64,000 bases of DNA from Streptomyces monashensis (GCF_001866665.1 NZ_MLYO01000089.1:1-64000); one strand, 5' to 3'. Positions 41,617-51,233 are shown, counted from the first letter of the stretch. Numbers and translations are program-made. The notes: generated by a model from the letters alone, not told the origin.

Positions 41617-42774
41617 GTGCGCCGTACGGTGTTCAACGAGGATCACGAGGCGTTCCGGGAGACCCTCCGCGCCTTCATCGAGGCCGAGGTCGTGCCGGTC
41701 TACGACGAGTGGTTCGCCGCGGGCCAGGCGCCGCGCGACTTCTACTACAAGCTCGCCGAGCTCGGTGTCTTCGGCATCCGCGTCGACGAGGAGTACGGCG
41801 GCGCCGGCATCGACTCGTACAAGTTCGAGGCCGTCCTGTACGAGGAGACCGCCCGCGCGGGTGTCTCCTTCGGCGGCTCCGGTGTGCACGTGCTGCTCGG
41901 CCTGCCCTACATCAAGCTGCTCGCCACCGACGAGCAGAAGAAGCGCTACCTGCCGAAGTTCGTCTCCGGCGAGGAGATGTGGGCCATCGCGATGACCGAG
42001 CCGGGCACCGGCTCCGACCTCGCGGGCATGAAGACCACCGCCAAGCTCAGCGAGGACGGCACGCACTACGTCCTCAACGGCGCCAAGACCTTCATCACCG
42101 GCGGTGTGCACGCCGACCGCATGATCGTCTGCGCCCGTACCTCCGCCCCGACCAAGGAGGACCGCCGGCACGGCATCTCCCTCTTCGTCGTGGACACGAA
42201 GGCGGAGGGGTACTCCGTCGGCCGCAAGCTCGACAAGCTGGGGCTGAAGACCTCGGACACCGCCGAGCTGGCCTTCGTCGACGTCAAGGTGCCCGTCGAG
42301 GACCTCCTCGGCGAGGAGAACAAGGGCTTCTACTACCTCGGCCACAACCTCGCCTCCGAGCGCTGGGGCATCGCCTTCGGCGCCTACGCGCAGGCCAAGG
42401 CGGCCGTCCGGTTCGCCAAGCAGTACGTCCAGGAGCGCGTCGTCTTCGGGCAGCCCGTCGCCGCCTTCCAGAACACCAAGTTCGAGCTGGCCGCCTGCCA
42501 GGCCGAGGTCGACGCCGCCGAGGCCGTCGCCGACCGCGCCACCGAGGCGCTGGACGCCGGCGAGCTGACCCCCGCCGAGGCCGCCTCCGCGAAGCTGTTC
42601 TGCACCGAGGTCGCCCACCGCGTGATCGACCGCTGCCTCCAGCTGCACGGCGGCTACGGCTTCATGAACGAGTACCCGATCGCCCGCCTGTACGCGGACA
42701 ACCGCGTCAACCGCATCTACGGCGGCACCAGCGAGATCATGAAGTCCATCATCGCCAAGGACATGGGCCTGTAA
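41617..42774 (+). CDS. Acyl-CoA dehydrogenase
   Basis: A 385-aa FAD enzyme starting at GTG 41617 (RBS GGAGGTAACC; an ATG 24 bp upstream is less well placed). Landmarks: AIAMTEPGTGSDLAGMKTTA, FITGGVHADRMIVCART, QLHGGYGFMNEYPIARLYAD, IYGGTSEIMKSIIAKDMGL, where the Arg-Ile-Tyr-Gly-Gly-Thr block is the usual C-terminal signature. A second dehydrogenase in the locus beside AcdH. Substrate unresolved. Confidence 0.93.
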   Translation: MRRTVFNEDHEAFRETLRAFIEAEVVPVYDEWFAAGQAPRDFYYKLAELGVFGIRVDEEYGGAGIDSYKFEAVLYEETARAGVSFGGSGVHVLLGLPYIKLLATDEQKKRYLPKFVSGEEMWAIAMTEPGTGSDLAGMKTTAKLSEDGTHYVLNGAKTFITGGVHADRMIVCARTSAPTKEDRRHGISLFVVDTKAEGYSVGRKLDKLGLKTSDTAELAFVDVKVPVEDLLGEENKGFYYLGHNLASERWGIAFGAYAQAKAAVRFAKQYVQERVVFGQPVAAFQNTKFELAACQAEVDAAEAVADRATEALDAGELTPAEAASAKLFCTEVAHRVIDRCLQLHGGYGFMNEYPIARLYADNRVNRIYGGTSEIMKSIIAKDMGL

Positions 42775-42820
42775 GGGCCGTGAAACCAGGCGCCCATGAG
42801 TGGCCGGTACAACTGACGCC

Positions 42821-43690
42821 ATGAGCCAGGCACTTCAGGACCTCCTCGATCTGCTCGACCTGGAGCAGATCGAGGAGGACATCTTCCGCGGCCAGTCCCG
42901 CTCCGCCGTCGTACCCCGCGTCTTCGGCGGGCAGGTCGCGGCGCAGGCGCTGGTCGCCGCCGGGCGGACGGTCCCCGCGGACCGGCCCGCCCACTCCCTC
43001 CACGCGTACTTCCTGCGCCCGGGCGACCCCGGCGCGCCGATCGTCTACACCGTGGACCGCATCCGCGACGGCCGCTCCTTCACCACGCGCCGCGTCGTCG
43101 CCGTCCAGCACGGCAAGCCGATCTTCCACCTCTCCGCCTCCTTCCAGGCGGACGAGGAGGGGCTCGACCACCAGACGCCGATGCCGCCCGCCCCGGACCC
43201 GGCGACCCTGCCCACCTCCCAGGAGCGGCTGCGCGGCTACGGCCACCTCGACCCGGCCGTCGTCGAGAAGTTCATCGAGGCCCGGGAAGCGGTCGACCTG
43301 CGCTACGCCGAGGAGCCGCCGTACGGCCAGTTCGGCGCACCGCGCGAGCCGCACTCCCAGGTGTGGTTCCGCACCAACGGCAAACTCGACGACGACCCGC
43401 TGCTCCATGTCGTCCTCGCCACCTACGTCTCCGACATGACCCTCCTCGACTCCGTGCTGCTCGCGCACGGGCGGGGCGGCTGGGCCGTCGGGGACGTCGT
43501 GGGCGCCTCCCTGGACCACGCGATGTGGTTCCACCGGCCCTTCCGCGCCGACGAGTGGCTGCTGTACGACCAGGAGTCGCCGTCCGCGCACGGCGGCCGG
43601 GGTCTCGGCCAGGCCCGGATCTACACGCAGGACGGGCAACTCGCCATCACCGTCATCCAGGAGGGCGTGGTCCGCGTCCCGCGTGCCTGA
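42821..43690 (+). CDS. tesB: Acyl-CoA thioesterase II (TesB)
   Basis: A 289-aa double-hotdog thioesterase: VVPRVFGGQVAAQALVAAGR in the first hotdog and DVVGASLDHAMWFHRPFRAD with GRGLGQARIYTQDG in the second (catalytic Asp, Ser/Thr and Gln). It hydrolyses acyl-CoA to free acid and CoA. Start ATG 42821, 46 bp after the dehydrogenase stop; probably the same transcript. Confidence 0.94.
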   Translation: MSQALQDLLDLLDLEQIEEDIFRGQSRSAVVPRVFGGQVAAQALVAAGRTVPADRPAHSLHAYFLRPGDPGAPIVYTVDRIRDGRSFTTRRVVAVQHGKPIFHLSASFQADEEGLDHQTPMPPAPDPATLPTSQERLRGYGHLDPAVVEKFIEAREAVDLRYAEEPPYGQFGAPREPHSQVWFRTNGKLDDDPLLHVVLATYVSDMTLLDSVLLAHGRGGWAVGDVVGASLDHAMWFHRPFRADEWLLYDQESPSAHGGRGLGQARIYTQDGQLAITVIQEGVVRVPRA

Positions 43691-43951
43691 TGCGTCCCGA
43701 GATGCCGGATGGCGGACGGGCCACTACGCTCATTCAGTGAAGCCGCAGTACACGGCGTGACCGACCGGACACGATTCGTGCAAGCGGAACGTGTGATGCC
43801 GGAGGTCACGGCCGTGTGGCCAACCTCTGCGGTGACACCTGAAGAGCGCGCCGTGCCTTCCCCCTCCGTGAGCGCGGCGCCCGACCATCCGACCCGTCCC
43901 TCTTCTCCCCTGGGAGGCGCGGCAGATGATGGAAACGAAAGGGTACAACCC

Positions 43952-44254
43952 ATGCGAGCACAGCGCATCAAGCGTTATGTCGTGCTGTCCACCGCCGGCC
44001 TGATGCTGGCGGGCGGAGCCTCGATCGGCGCGGCCGGCACCGCTGCGGCGGCGCCCGAGGGCCACCGCGGCGGCCACCACCGGCACCACGAATGCGGCTG
44101 CGGCGGCGGCCACCACCGCCACGGCGGCCGTCACCACCGCGGACGCAACGGCGGCGACCGCGGACGCAACGGCGGCGGCGACAACGGCCGCGGCGGTGAC
44201 AACGGCCGCGGTGGCGGCGACAACGGCCGCGGCGGCGGCGACAACGGCCGCTGA
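43952..44254 (+). CDS. Secreted His/Gly-rich low-complexity protein
   Basis: A 100-aa protein. Signal peptide (YVVLSTAGLMLAGGASIGAA, cleaved near AAAA-PEGH). The mature part is GHRGGHHRHHECGCGGGHHRHGG, then Arg/Gly, and ends in about four copies of GGGDNGR. Many histidines plus the CGC pair suggest metal binding; the Gly-Asp-Asn-Gly-Arg tail is probably disordered. Start ATG 43952; a longer upstream frame is not supported. No family recognised. Confidence 0.75.
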   Translation: MRAQRIKRYVVLSTAGLMLAGGASIGAAGTAAAAPEGHRGGHHRHHECGCGGGHHRHGGRHHRGRNGGDRGRNGGGDNGRGGDNGRGGGDNGRGGGDNGR

Positions 44255-44276
44255 CCACTGACACAGACAGCGCCTT

Positions 44277-44312
44277 CACTGTGCGGCTCCGCGCGCGAGG
44301 AGCCGCACAGTG
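44277..44312 (+). terminator. Terminator after the Gly/His-rich protein
   Basis: A 14-bp perfect inverted repeat (44277-44290 with 44299-44312, 8-base loop) between two convergent genes. Confidence 0.88.
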
Positions 44313-44337
44313 CTGTTCGTCCGGTGCTGTCAGTCCG

Positions 44338-45132
44338 TCAGAAGCCTGATTCCGCCAGCAGATAGGCCGTCAGCGGGTCGTAGTGACGCGGGCTCAGCAC
44401 ATGGTCGTCCAGCGGTACGACGGCCTGGAGGGTGCCCTCGGACTCGGCGAGGAACAGCGCCGGGTCGTTGCAGTCGGCGTACCCGACGGAGTCGACACCG
44501 TACTGCCCGGCGTACCCGGCCCACCCGTGGTCGGCGACGACGAGATCGGGCAGCGGACGCCCCTCGCGCTCAAGTCCCGTCAGAATGGCCCGCATCGGCT
44601 CCCCGGAGTGGGTGTGCCACAGCGTCGCCCCGTGCTCCAGCACCGCCACGTCCGCGAACTGCATGACGTACCCCTCGTCCGTCTGCAGCCCGTCCGGGAC
44701 GACCACGATCTCGCAGCCGGCGGCGCGCAGTGCGGCGGCCGTGGCCCGGTGCACGTCCAGCAGGCCGCCCGGGTGGCCGGTCGCGAACAGCACCCGCTGC
44801 CGCCCCTCGGCCGCCTTGCGCAGCCGCGCCCCCATCCGCTCCAGCCCGTCCACGGTCAACTCGGGGTCGATGGTGTCCTGTCCGTACCGGTACTCGGGGT
44901 CGTCGTTGACCCCCACCCGCTCGGCCATCACCGCGAGCACGTCCTGCTCGTCCGCCCAGCGCTCGCCCAGCTCCAGACCGAGCCAGTAGTGGCGGTCGCC
45001 GTTGGCCAGCTTGCGGTAGTGGGAGAGGTTGTTCTCGCGGGGCGTGGCGACGTCCCCCGCGATACGGGTCCTCACCAGGTGGTCGACGAGCTGTGCGCGG
45101 CTGGGTGTCCCGGATATCGGCATGCCTTCCAT
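44338..45132 (-). CDS. Phosphatase-like protein of unknown substrate
   Basis: A 264-aa cytoplasmic protein (GDVATPRENNLSHYRKLANG; RVLFATGHPGGLLDVHRA; DLVVADHGWAGYAGQYGVDSV). I recall such proteins as phosphatases in Streptomyces genomes; the central GHPGG and ADHGW blocks could be active-site loops, but I cannot place a catalytic nucleophile. Start either ATG 45132 or ATG 45123. Convergent with the preceding gene. Confidence 0.55.
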   Translation of the reverse strand: MEGMPISGTPSRAQLVDHLVRTRIAGDVATPRENNLSHYRKLANGDRHYWLGLELGERWADEQDVLAVMAERVGVNDDPEYRYGQDTIDPELTVDGLERMGARLRKAAEGRQRVLFATGHPGGLLDVHRATAAALRAAGCEIVVVPDGLQTDEGYVMQFADVAVLEHGATLWHTHSGEPMRAILTGLEREGRPLPDLVVADHGWAGYAGQYGVDSVGYADCNDPALFLAESEGTLQAVVPLDDHVLSPRHYDPLTAYLLAESGF

Positions 45133-45204
45133 TGTGAGGCAGGGCGGGACGGGAGTCCCGGGCGCATCGGCCGCCCCGGCGTGAGCGAGGCGGCCGTACC
45201 CGGG

Positions 45205-46890
45205 CTAGGTCAGGTGCGTCGGCGCGAACATCCGCAGGAGCGCCGGGAGTACGACCACCGACGGGCCCGGGGCCGACAGGGCCTTGGCCAGGTCCTCCTC
45301 CAGGGTCTTTGCGGACGTCCGTACGGCCGGTACGCCGAAGGACTCCGCCAGGGCCGCGTAGTCCGGCCGGGTCAGTTCCGTCGCCGTCGCCTGGCCGAAG
45401 GTGTCCGTCATGTACTCGCGCAGGATGCCGTAGCCGCCGTCGTCCACGATCAGCCAGGTGACCGGCAGGTCGTACTGGCGGGCCGTGGCCAGTTCCGCGA
45501 TCGAGTACAGGGCGCCGCCGTCGCCGGAGACCGCCAGGACCGGGCGGGACGGGTCGGCCGCCGCCGCGCCGAGGGCCGCGGGGAAGCCGTAGCCGAGGCC
45601 GCCGGCGCCCTGGGCCGAGTGCATCGTGTTGGGGCCCTGCGCGTCGAAGGCGGACCAGGCCCAGTACGCCAGGATCGTCATGTCCCAGAACGACGGGGAG
45701 TCGGCGGGCAGGGCGCTGCGGACGGCCGCCAGCACCTGCTGTTCCAGGGTGAGGTCCTGGGCCGCGATACGGGCGGCCACCCGGGCCAGCAGCTCCCGCA
45801 CCCGCTGGGGCGCCGACGCGTCGCCGCGCTCCTGAACCGTCTCCAGCAGGGCCTGCAGGGCCAGGCGGGCGTCCGCGTGGATGCCGAGGGCCGGATGGTT
45901 GGACTCCAGCTTGCCGAGGTCCGCCTCGATCTGGATCACCCGGCCCCGGGGCCTGAACGTGTGGTAGTTCGAGGACAGTTCGCCGAGCCCCGAGCCCACG
46001 ACCAGCAGGACGTCCGCGTCCTCCAGGAAGTCCGTCGTGTGCCGGTCCTCCAGCCAGGACTGGAGCGAGAGCGGGTGCTCCCAGGGGAAGGCGCCCTTGC
46101 CACCGAAGGTCGTCACGACCGGCGCGTCCAGCTTCTCGGCCAGCGCCCTCAGCTTGCCCGAGGCGTCCGCGCGCACGACCCCGCCGCCCGCGATGATCGC
46201 CGGGCGCCGCGCGTGCGACAGCAGGTCGGCCGCCACGGCCGTCAGCTCGGGGCGCGGGACCAGGTCGTCCGGCGTCGCGTCCATCGCCGTCACCACCGGG
46301 AGGGCGGTCGGCGACAGCAGGACGTCCTGCGGGATCTCCACCCACACCGGGCCGTGCGGAGCCGTCAGCGCCGACTTCCAGGCCGCCGCGATCGCGGACG
46401 GGATCTGGGACTGCGTACGGACCGTGTGGACGGACTTGACCACGCCCCGGAACGAGGCCGACTGGTCCGGGAGTTCGTGCAGATAGCCGTGGCGGCCGCC
46501 GCCCAGGCCCGCCGTCGGGATCTGGCTGCTGATCGCCAGGACGGGAGCCGAGGCCGCCGCCGCCTCCTGGAGCGCGGCGAGCGACGTCAGGGCGCCCGGG
46601 CCGGTCGAGAGCAGGAGCGGCGCGGCCTCGCCGGTGACACGGCCGTACGCGTCCGCCGCGAAGCCCGCGTTGTTCTCCACCCGCAGGCCCACGTAGCGCA
46701 GCGACGAGCGGCGCAGCGCGTCGAACATGCCGAGCGCGTGCTGGCCGGGCAGGCCGAAGACCGTCGTCGCGCCGAGCCCGGACAGGGTCTCCACGACCAG
46801 GTCTCCGCCGCCTCGCCCCGGGGGCGGGGCGAGGGCCGCGGTGATCTGCGCAGGCGTCGGGCGGAGTACCAGGTCGTGGTCGTGGGTCAC
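45205..46890 (-). CDS. Thiamine pyrophosphate enzyme (acetolactate synthase/benzoylformate decarboxylase-like)
   Basis: A 561-aa TPP-dependent enzyme in the usual three domains. The catalytic Glu is in VGLRVENNAGFAADAYGRVT (about residue 69), VKSVHTVRTQSQIPSAIAAA is the Pyr-domain end, and AVSGDGGALYSIAELATARQ (about 434-453) is the TPP-binding start with DDGGYGILREY following instead of the common N-N motif. Start GTG 46890. Lies 23 bp after the ureohydrolase gene, suggesting action on a product of that pathway. Confidence 0.88.
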   Translation of the reverse strand: MTHDHDLVLRPTPAQITAALAPPPGRGGGDLVVETLSGLGATTVFGLPGQHALGMFDALRRSSLRYVGLRVENNAGFAADAYGRVTGEAAPLLLSTGPGALTSLAALQEAAAASAPVLAISSQIPTAGLGGGRHGYLHELPDQSASFRGVVKSVHTVRTQSQIPSAIAAAWKSALTAPHGPVWVEIPQDVLLSPTALPVVTAMDATPDDLVPRPELTAVAADLLSHARRPAIIAGGGVVRADASGKLRALAEKLDAPVVTTFGGKGAFPWEHPLSLQSWLEDRHTTDFLEDADVLLVVGSGLGELSSNYHTFRPRGRVIQIEADLGKLESNHPALGIHADARLALQALLETVQERGDASAPQRVRELLARVAARIAAQDLTLEQQVLAAVRSALPADSPSFWDMTILAYWAWSAFDAQGPNTMHSAQGAGGLGYGFPAALGAAAADPSRPVLAVSGDGGALYSIAELATARQYDLPVTWLIVDDGGYGILREYMTDTFGQATATELTRPDYAALAESFGVPAVRTSAKTLEEDLAKALSAPGPSVVVLPALLRMFAPTHLT

Positions 46891-46913
46891 TGCTCTCGGT
46901 CCCCTAAGGAGAA

Positions 46914-47882
46914 TCAGGCGGTGCGGGCCGCCGCGATCTGGCGGCTCATGATGGTGGTCAGTTCGTAGGCCGTGTGGGAGGCCGCGACCGAGGTGATCTC
47001 GGCGTGGTCGTACGCCGGGGCCACCTCGACGACGTCCGCCGAGACCAGGTTGCACGACGCCAGGCCGCGCAGGATCTCCAGCAGCTCGCGCGAGGTCATG
47101 CCGCCCGCCTCCGGGGTGCCCGTGCCGGGGGCGTGGGCGGGGTCCAGGCAGTCGATGTCGATCGAGATGTACAGCGGGCGGTCGCCGATGCGCTGGCGCA
47201 GCTGGTCGGCGACCTCGTCGGCGCCGCGGCGGTAGACGTCGGCGGACGTGACGATGCCGAAGCCCATCTTCTCGTCGTCCGTGAGGTCCTGCTTGCCGTA
47301 CAGCGGGCCGCGCGTACCGACGTGGGACAGTGCCGAGGTGTCGAGGATGCCCTCCTCCACCGCACGGCGGAACGGGGTGCCGTGCGTGTACTCGGCGCCG
47401 AAGTAGGTGTCCCAGGTGTCCAGGTGGGCGTCGAAGTGGAGCAGGGCCACCGGGCCGTGCTTCTTCGCCACCGACCGCAGCAGCGGCAGCGCGATGGTGT
47501 GGTCGCCGCCCAGCGTCATCAGGCGCGCGCCCGTGCCGAGGAGGTCGTCGGCCGCGGCCTCGACCGTCTCGACCGCCTCGTTGATGTTGAACGGGTTCAC
47601 GGCGATGTCGCCGCCGTCCGCGACCTGGGCGAGCGCGAAGGGGGAGGCGTCCTGCGCCGGGTTGTACGGACGCAGCAGCCGGGACGCCTCGCGGATGGCG
47701 TTGCCGCCGAAGCGGGCGCCCGGCCGGTACGAGACGCCGGAGTCGAACGGCACGCCCACGACGGCGACGTCGGCGGTGCCGACCTCGTCCAGGCGGGGCA
47801 GCCGGGCGAAGGTCGCGGGACCGGCGTAGCGCGGGACGCGGGAGGAGTCGACGGGGCCGCGGGGCGTCTCGTTGCTGCTCAT
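46914..47882 (-). CDS. speB: Agmatinase/guanidino-acid ureohydrolase
   Basis: A 322-aa arginase-superfamily enzyme with all Mn ligands: GGDHTIALPLL (His), HFDAHLDTWD (Asp, His, Asp) and SIDIDCLDPAHAPGTG (Asp, Asp). It removes urea from agmatine or a guanidino acid. The symporter and PucR gene upstream suggest use of an external guanidino compound. Start ATG 47882. Confidence 0.92.
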   Translation of the reverse strand: MSSNETPRGPVDSSRVPRYAGPATFARLPRLDEVGTADVAVVGVPFDSGVSYRPGARFGGNAIREASRLLRPYNPAQDASPFALAQVADGGDIAVNPFNINEAVETVEAAADDLLGTGARLMTLGGDHTIALPLLRSVAKKHGPVALLHFDAHLDTWDTYFGAEYTHGTPFRRAVEEGILDTSALSHVGTRGPLYGKQDLTDDEKMGFGIVTSADVYRRGADEVADQLRQRIGDRPLYISIDIDCLDPAHAPGTGTPEAGGMTSRELLEILRGLASCNLVSADVVEVAPAYDHAEITSVAASHTAYELTTIMSRQIAAARTA

Positions 47883-47945
47883 GGTGAAATGCCTTCTTTC
47901 CTGCGCTTCGTCGCGCATGCACTGCTTGTCATACGACATACGACT

Positions 47946-49409
47946 CTACTGGGGAGCCGGTACCGGTTCGGACGGGAGTTCGGGGCCGGGCCGTCCCGCG
48001 AGGCGCTCGCGCCAGACGGCGAGGACGGCCGCGTCGGTGGGCCTGGTCGCCAGGGACACGGCGACGTAGGCGGCGAGGGAGGCGAGCAGGCCGTAGTAGA
48101 CGGGCTCGTTGGCGAGGATGCCGTACCCGGCCATCAGGCCGACGACCGCGAGGCCGCCGACGATCACCGAGGCCAGCGCGCCCTGCGCCGTGCCGCGCCT
48201 CCACAGCAGGCCGCCGAGGATGGGCACGAGCAGACCGGCGACGAGCAGGTTGTAGGCCACGGTCAGTGCCTCGACCACGTTGTTCAGCGCGATCGCCGTC
48301 CCGATCGCCGCCACGCCCATGATCAGGATGAAGGCGCGGTTGCCCCTGACCTCGTCGTGCTCCTCGGCGGAGGGCCGGACGGCGCCCTTCAGCCGCGACC
48401 AGATGTCGTTGTTGGCGACGGTCGCGCAGGCGATGAGCGCGCCGGAGGACGTGGACATCACGGCGGCGAGGGCGGCGGCGAGCACCAACCCCCGTACGCC
48501 GACGGGGAGTTCGTCCTTGACGATGGTCGCGAAGGCGTCGTCCGGGCTGCCCAGCTTCGGGTACAGCACCTTGGCGGCCGTACCGATCACCGCGCCGGCG
48601 AGGGCGTAGGCCAGACAGTAGGTGCCGGCGACCGTACCGCCCCACCGGGCGGTCGTGTCGCTGCGGGCGGTGAACACGCGCTGCCAGATGTCCTGGCCGA
48701 TCAGCATGCCGAACGTGTAGATCAGGACGTAGGTGAAGATCGTCTCGCCGCCGATGCCCAGCGGGTCGAAGTACGAGGTCGGCAGCTTGGCCCTCATCGC
48801 GCCGAAGCCGCCCGCCTTGACGACCGCGATCGGCAGGAGGAGCAGGAGCACGCCGATCGTCTTGACGACGAACTGGACCATGTCCGTCAGGGTGATCGAC
48901 CACATGCCGCCGAGCGTGGAGTACGCGACCACGATCGTGCCGCCGATGACGATCGCGAGCGTCCGGTTCATGTCGAAGAGGACGTCGAAGATCGTGGCGT
49001 AGGCGATCGTCGAGGTGACGGCCAGCATGAGGGTGTACGCCCACATGACGATGCCGGAGATCATGCCCGCCCGGCCGCCGTAGCGCAGGTCCAGCATCTC
49101 GGAGACGGTGTAGACCTTCAGGCGGGCGATGCGGGCGGAGAAGAAGACCGACAGCGCGAGCAGGCCGAGGCCGATGGTGAAGACCATCCAGGCGCCGGAC
49201 AGGCCGTACCGGTAGCCCAGCCCCACCCCGCCGATGGTGGACGCGCCGCCGAGGACGATCGCCGCCATGGTGCCGGAGTACATGGCCGGCCCGAGCCGGC
49301 GCCCCGCCACCAGGAACTCGCTCTTCGACCTGGCGCGGCGCATGCCCCACCAGCCCATGGCCAGCATCCCGGCGAGATAGACGACGATCACTGTGTAGTC
49401 GACGGCCAT
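47946..49409 (-). CDS. Sodium:solute symporter (SSS family)
   Basis: A 487-aa membrane protein with about 13 hydrophobic segments of the SSS/LeuT fold: EFLVAGRRLGPAMYSGTMAA near TM2, SISG-equivalent SGAWMVFTIG, and AAVMSTSSGALIACATVANND (the family's internal Na-binding segment). It begins the operon with ureohydrolase and TPP genes and probably brings in the guanidino or amine substrate. Start ATG 49409. Confidence 0.92.
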   Translation of the reverse strand: MAVDYTVIVVYLAGMLAMGWWGMRRARSKSEFLVAGRRLGPAMYSGTMAAIVLGGASTIGGVGLGYRYGLSGAWMVFTIGLGLLALSVFFSARIARLKVYTVSEMLDLRYGGRAGMISGIVMWAYTLMLAVTSTIAYATIFDVLFDMNRTLAIVIGGTIVVAYSTLGGMWSITLTDMVQFVVKTIGVLLLLLPIAVVKAGGFGAMRAKLPTSYFDPLGIGGETIFTYVLIYTFGMLIGQDIWQRVFTARSDTTARWGGTVAGTYCLAYALAGAVIGTAAKVLYPKLGSPDDAFATIVKDELPVGVRGLVLAAALAAVMSTSSGALIACATVANNDIWSRLKGAVRPSAEEHDEVRGNRAFILIMGVAAIGTAIALNNVVEALTVAYNLLVAGLLVPILGGLLWRRGTAQGALASVIVGGLAVVGLMAGYGILANEPVYYGLLASLAAYVAVSLATRPTDAAVLAVWRERLAGRPGPELPSEPVPAPQ

Positions 49410-49602
49410 GGGGCCCTCCTTCGCGCGCTGATCGGTGGCGTGTCGTGCAGATACATGGGGGGTGGTGTGCCGGCAGCGGATCGCGGGGACATCCGCCCGT
49501 ACCCGCGGCTGCCGTGCTGACCTGACATTAGGTGGCCGGAAAGCGACTGCGAAGTGTACGTTTCATCCATACGAACGGGGTGGAGTGGAGGAAGCGCACA
49601 CC

Positions 49603-51093
49603 ATGCCGGATGCCCTCGCCCCAGCCGTCCCACCGACCCCACCGGTCCCGCTCTCCGCCCTGCTGGCCCGCGAGGACCTGGGCCTGCGGCAGATCGCGGG
49701 CCCGACGGATCCGCCGGTCGTGATCCACTGGGCGCACACCTCGGAGATGGCCGACCCGTACCCCTATCTGCTCGGCGGCGAGCTGCTGCTCACGGCCGGG
49801 GTGCAGATCCCGGAGGCGGCGGGCTCCGGCACCTATTTCGACGACTACGTCGCCCGGATCGTCGAGGCGGGCGGCGCGGCCCTCGGCTTCGGCCTGGCGC
49901 CGGTGCACGACACGGTCCCGCGCGCGCTGGTAGCCGCCTGCGACCGGTACGGCCTGCCGCTCCTGGAGGTCCCGCCCCGGACCACGTTCTCCGGCGTGGC
50001 GCGGGCGGTGTGGCAGCTGATGGCGCAGGCCAGGCTGGCCGAGCTGCGGCGCGTCACCGAGGCGCAGCAGAGCCTCGCCTCCGCCGCCGCCCGCCCCGAC
50101 CCGGTCCCCTCCGTGCTGCGCCAGCTGGCCCGGCGCCTGACCGGCCACGCGGTGCTGTACGGCCCCGACGGCACGGAGACCGCCGCGGCGGGCCGGGAAC
50201 CGGCGGCGGGGGTGCGCCGGGCCCTCGCCGCCCTGACGGAGGTCGTACGGCCGGACGCGACCGGGACCCCCGGCCCGGCCTCCGCGACGGACACCCTCGG
50301 CGACACGCACCTCGCCGCCTACGCGCTCGGGGCGGGCGAGGGGTTCGTCCTCGCCGTGGCGACCACGCGGCGCGAGTCCGGCGACCACACCATCGCCTCC
50401 GTGGCCTCCGTCCTGCTGTCCCTGCTGACCGGCGAGCACCAGAGCGGCGCCGGTGCCGCACGCTCGTCCGCCTTCGTCCGCCTGCTGCTCGGCGCGCGCC
50501 CGCAGGAGGTCGCGCCGCTGCTCGGGGAGGGGAGCTGGGCCGTCGTCCACGCCCGGCCGGAGGCCGGGCTCCCGGACGCCGTGGCCGCCTCGGCGCTCGG
50601 GGCGGCGCTGGGGTCGCCGCTGGTCGATCTCGCACACGACGTCGTACGGGTGCTGGTCCCGCTGCCGCTGTCGGGCGGGCAGGAGCCGCAGGCGCAGCCC
50701 GGCTGGACGCTCGGGGTGAGCGCCGCGGTGACGCCGGACGGGTGGCCGGACGCCGACACTCAGGCGGCCCGCGCCCTGGCCCGAGCCCGCGCCACCCGCA
50801 CCCCGCTGGTCCGGCACGGGGCCCGGCCCGGCCTCGCGGATCTGCTGCCCCCCGCGGACGCCGAGTCCTACGCCCGTACCCTCCTCGCCCCCCTCGCCGA
50901 CCACCCGGCCCTCACCGAGACCCTGCGCAACTGGCTCGCTCTGCACGGCAGTTGGGACCGCACCGCGGTCGCCCTGGACGTCCACCGCAACACGGTCCGC
51001 CAACGCATCACCCGCTGCGCCACCCTGCTGGACACCGACCTGGACGACCCGGACGTCCGCATGGAGCTGTGGTTCGCGCTGCGGAACGGCTAG
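49603..51093 (+). CDS. PucR-family transcriptional regulator
   Basis: A 496-aa regulator: PucR ligand domain (DPPVVIHWAHTSEMADPYPY, then LLGGELLLTAGV; residues 30-150), a middle GGDEF-like/PucR_sensory region, and C-terminal HTH_30 (HGSWDRTAVALDVHRNTVRQ, about 448-467). Divergent from the symporter operon, 193 bp away, so it likely activates it. Start ATG 49603 with GGAGGAAGC. Confidence 0.92.
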   Translation: MPDALAPAVPPTPPVPLSALLAREDLGLRQIAGPTDPPVVIHWAHTSEMADPYPYLLGGELLLTAGVQIPEAAGSGTYFDDYVARIVEAGGAALGFGLAPVHDTVPRALVAACDRYGLPLLEVPPRTTFSGVARAVWQLMAQARLAELRRVTEAQQSLASAAARPDPVPSVLRQLARRLTGHAVLYGPDGTETAAAGREPAAGVRRALAALTEVVRPDATGTPGPASATDTLGDTHLAAYALGAGEGFVLAVATTRRESGDHTIASVASVLLSLLTGEHQSGAGAARSSAFVRLLLGARPQEVAPLLGEGSWAVVHARPEAGLPDAVAASALGAALGSPLVDLAHDVVRVLVPLPLSGGQEPQAQPGWTLGVSAAVTPDGWPDADTQAARALARARATRTPLVRHGARPGLADLLPPADAESYARTLLAPLADHPALTETLRNWLALHGSWDRTAVALDVHRNTVRQRITRCATLLDTDLDDPDVRMELWFALRNG

Positions 51094-51100
51094 CGACGAC

Positions 51101-51137
51101 GCGGCGCGCCAAGGGGGCAAATCCCTTGGCGCGCCGC
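51101..51137 (+). terminator. Terminator after the PucR gene
   Basis: A 15-bp perfect inverted repeat (51101-51115 with 51123-51137), 7 bp after the stop codon. Confidence 0.9.
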
Positions 51138-51206
51138 GGTGTTCGGGGGACGGGGGTTTCCGCGTAGGCAGAGGACGAGGAGGAGCTCGGGGCCGCCGTC
51201 CGTCAC

Positions 51207-51233
51207 GCCGCCGCCGAGCTGGATGTAGTGCAG
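51207..51233 (-). repeat. 27-bp direct repeat, left copy; remnant of a GT39-type gene
   Basis: Identical over 27 bp to 54773-54799, which is inside the mannosyltransferase-like gene. The codon alignment continues weakly to the left: on the minus strand it reads LHYIQLGGG followed by VTDGGP, against LHYIQLGGGMMGGGPG in the intact gene. It is therefore a broken piece of the 3' end of such a gene, not a chance match. Confidence 0.85.

Noticed and set aside
43709..43951. N-terminal extension of the His/Gly-rich protein
   Set aside because: The longer frame would place 81 residues before a clear signal peptide; the ATG at 43952 directly precedes the signal peptide.
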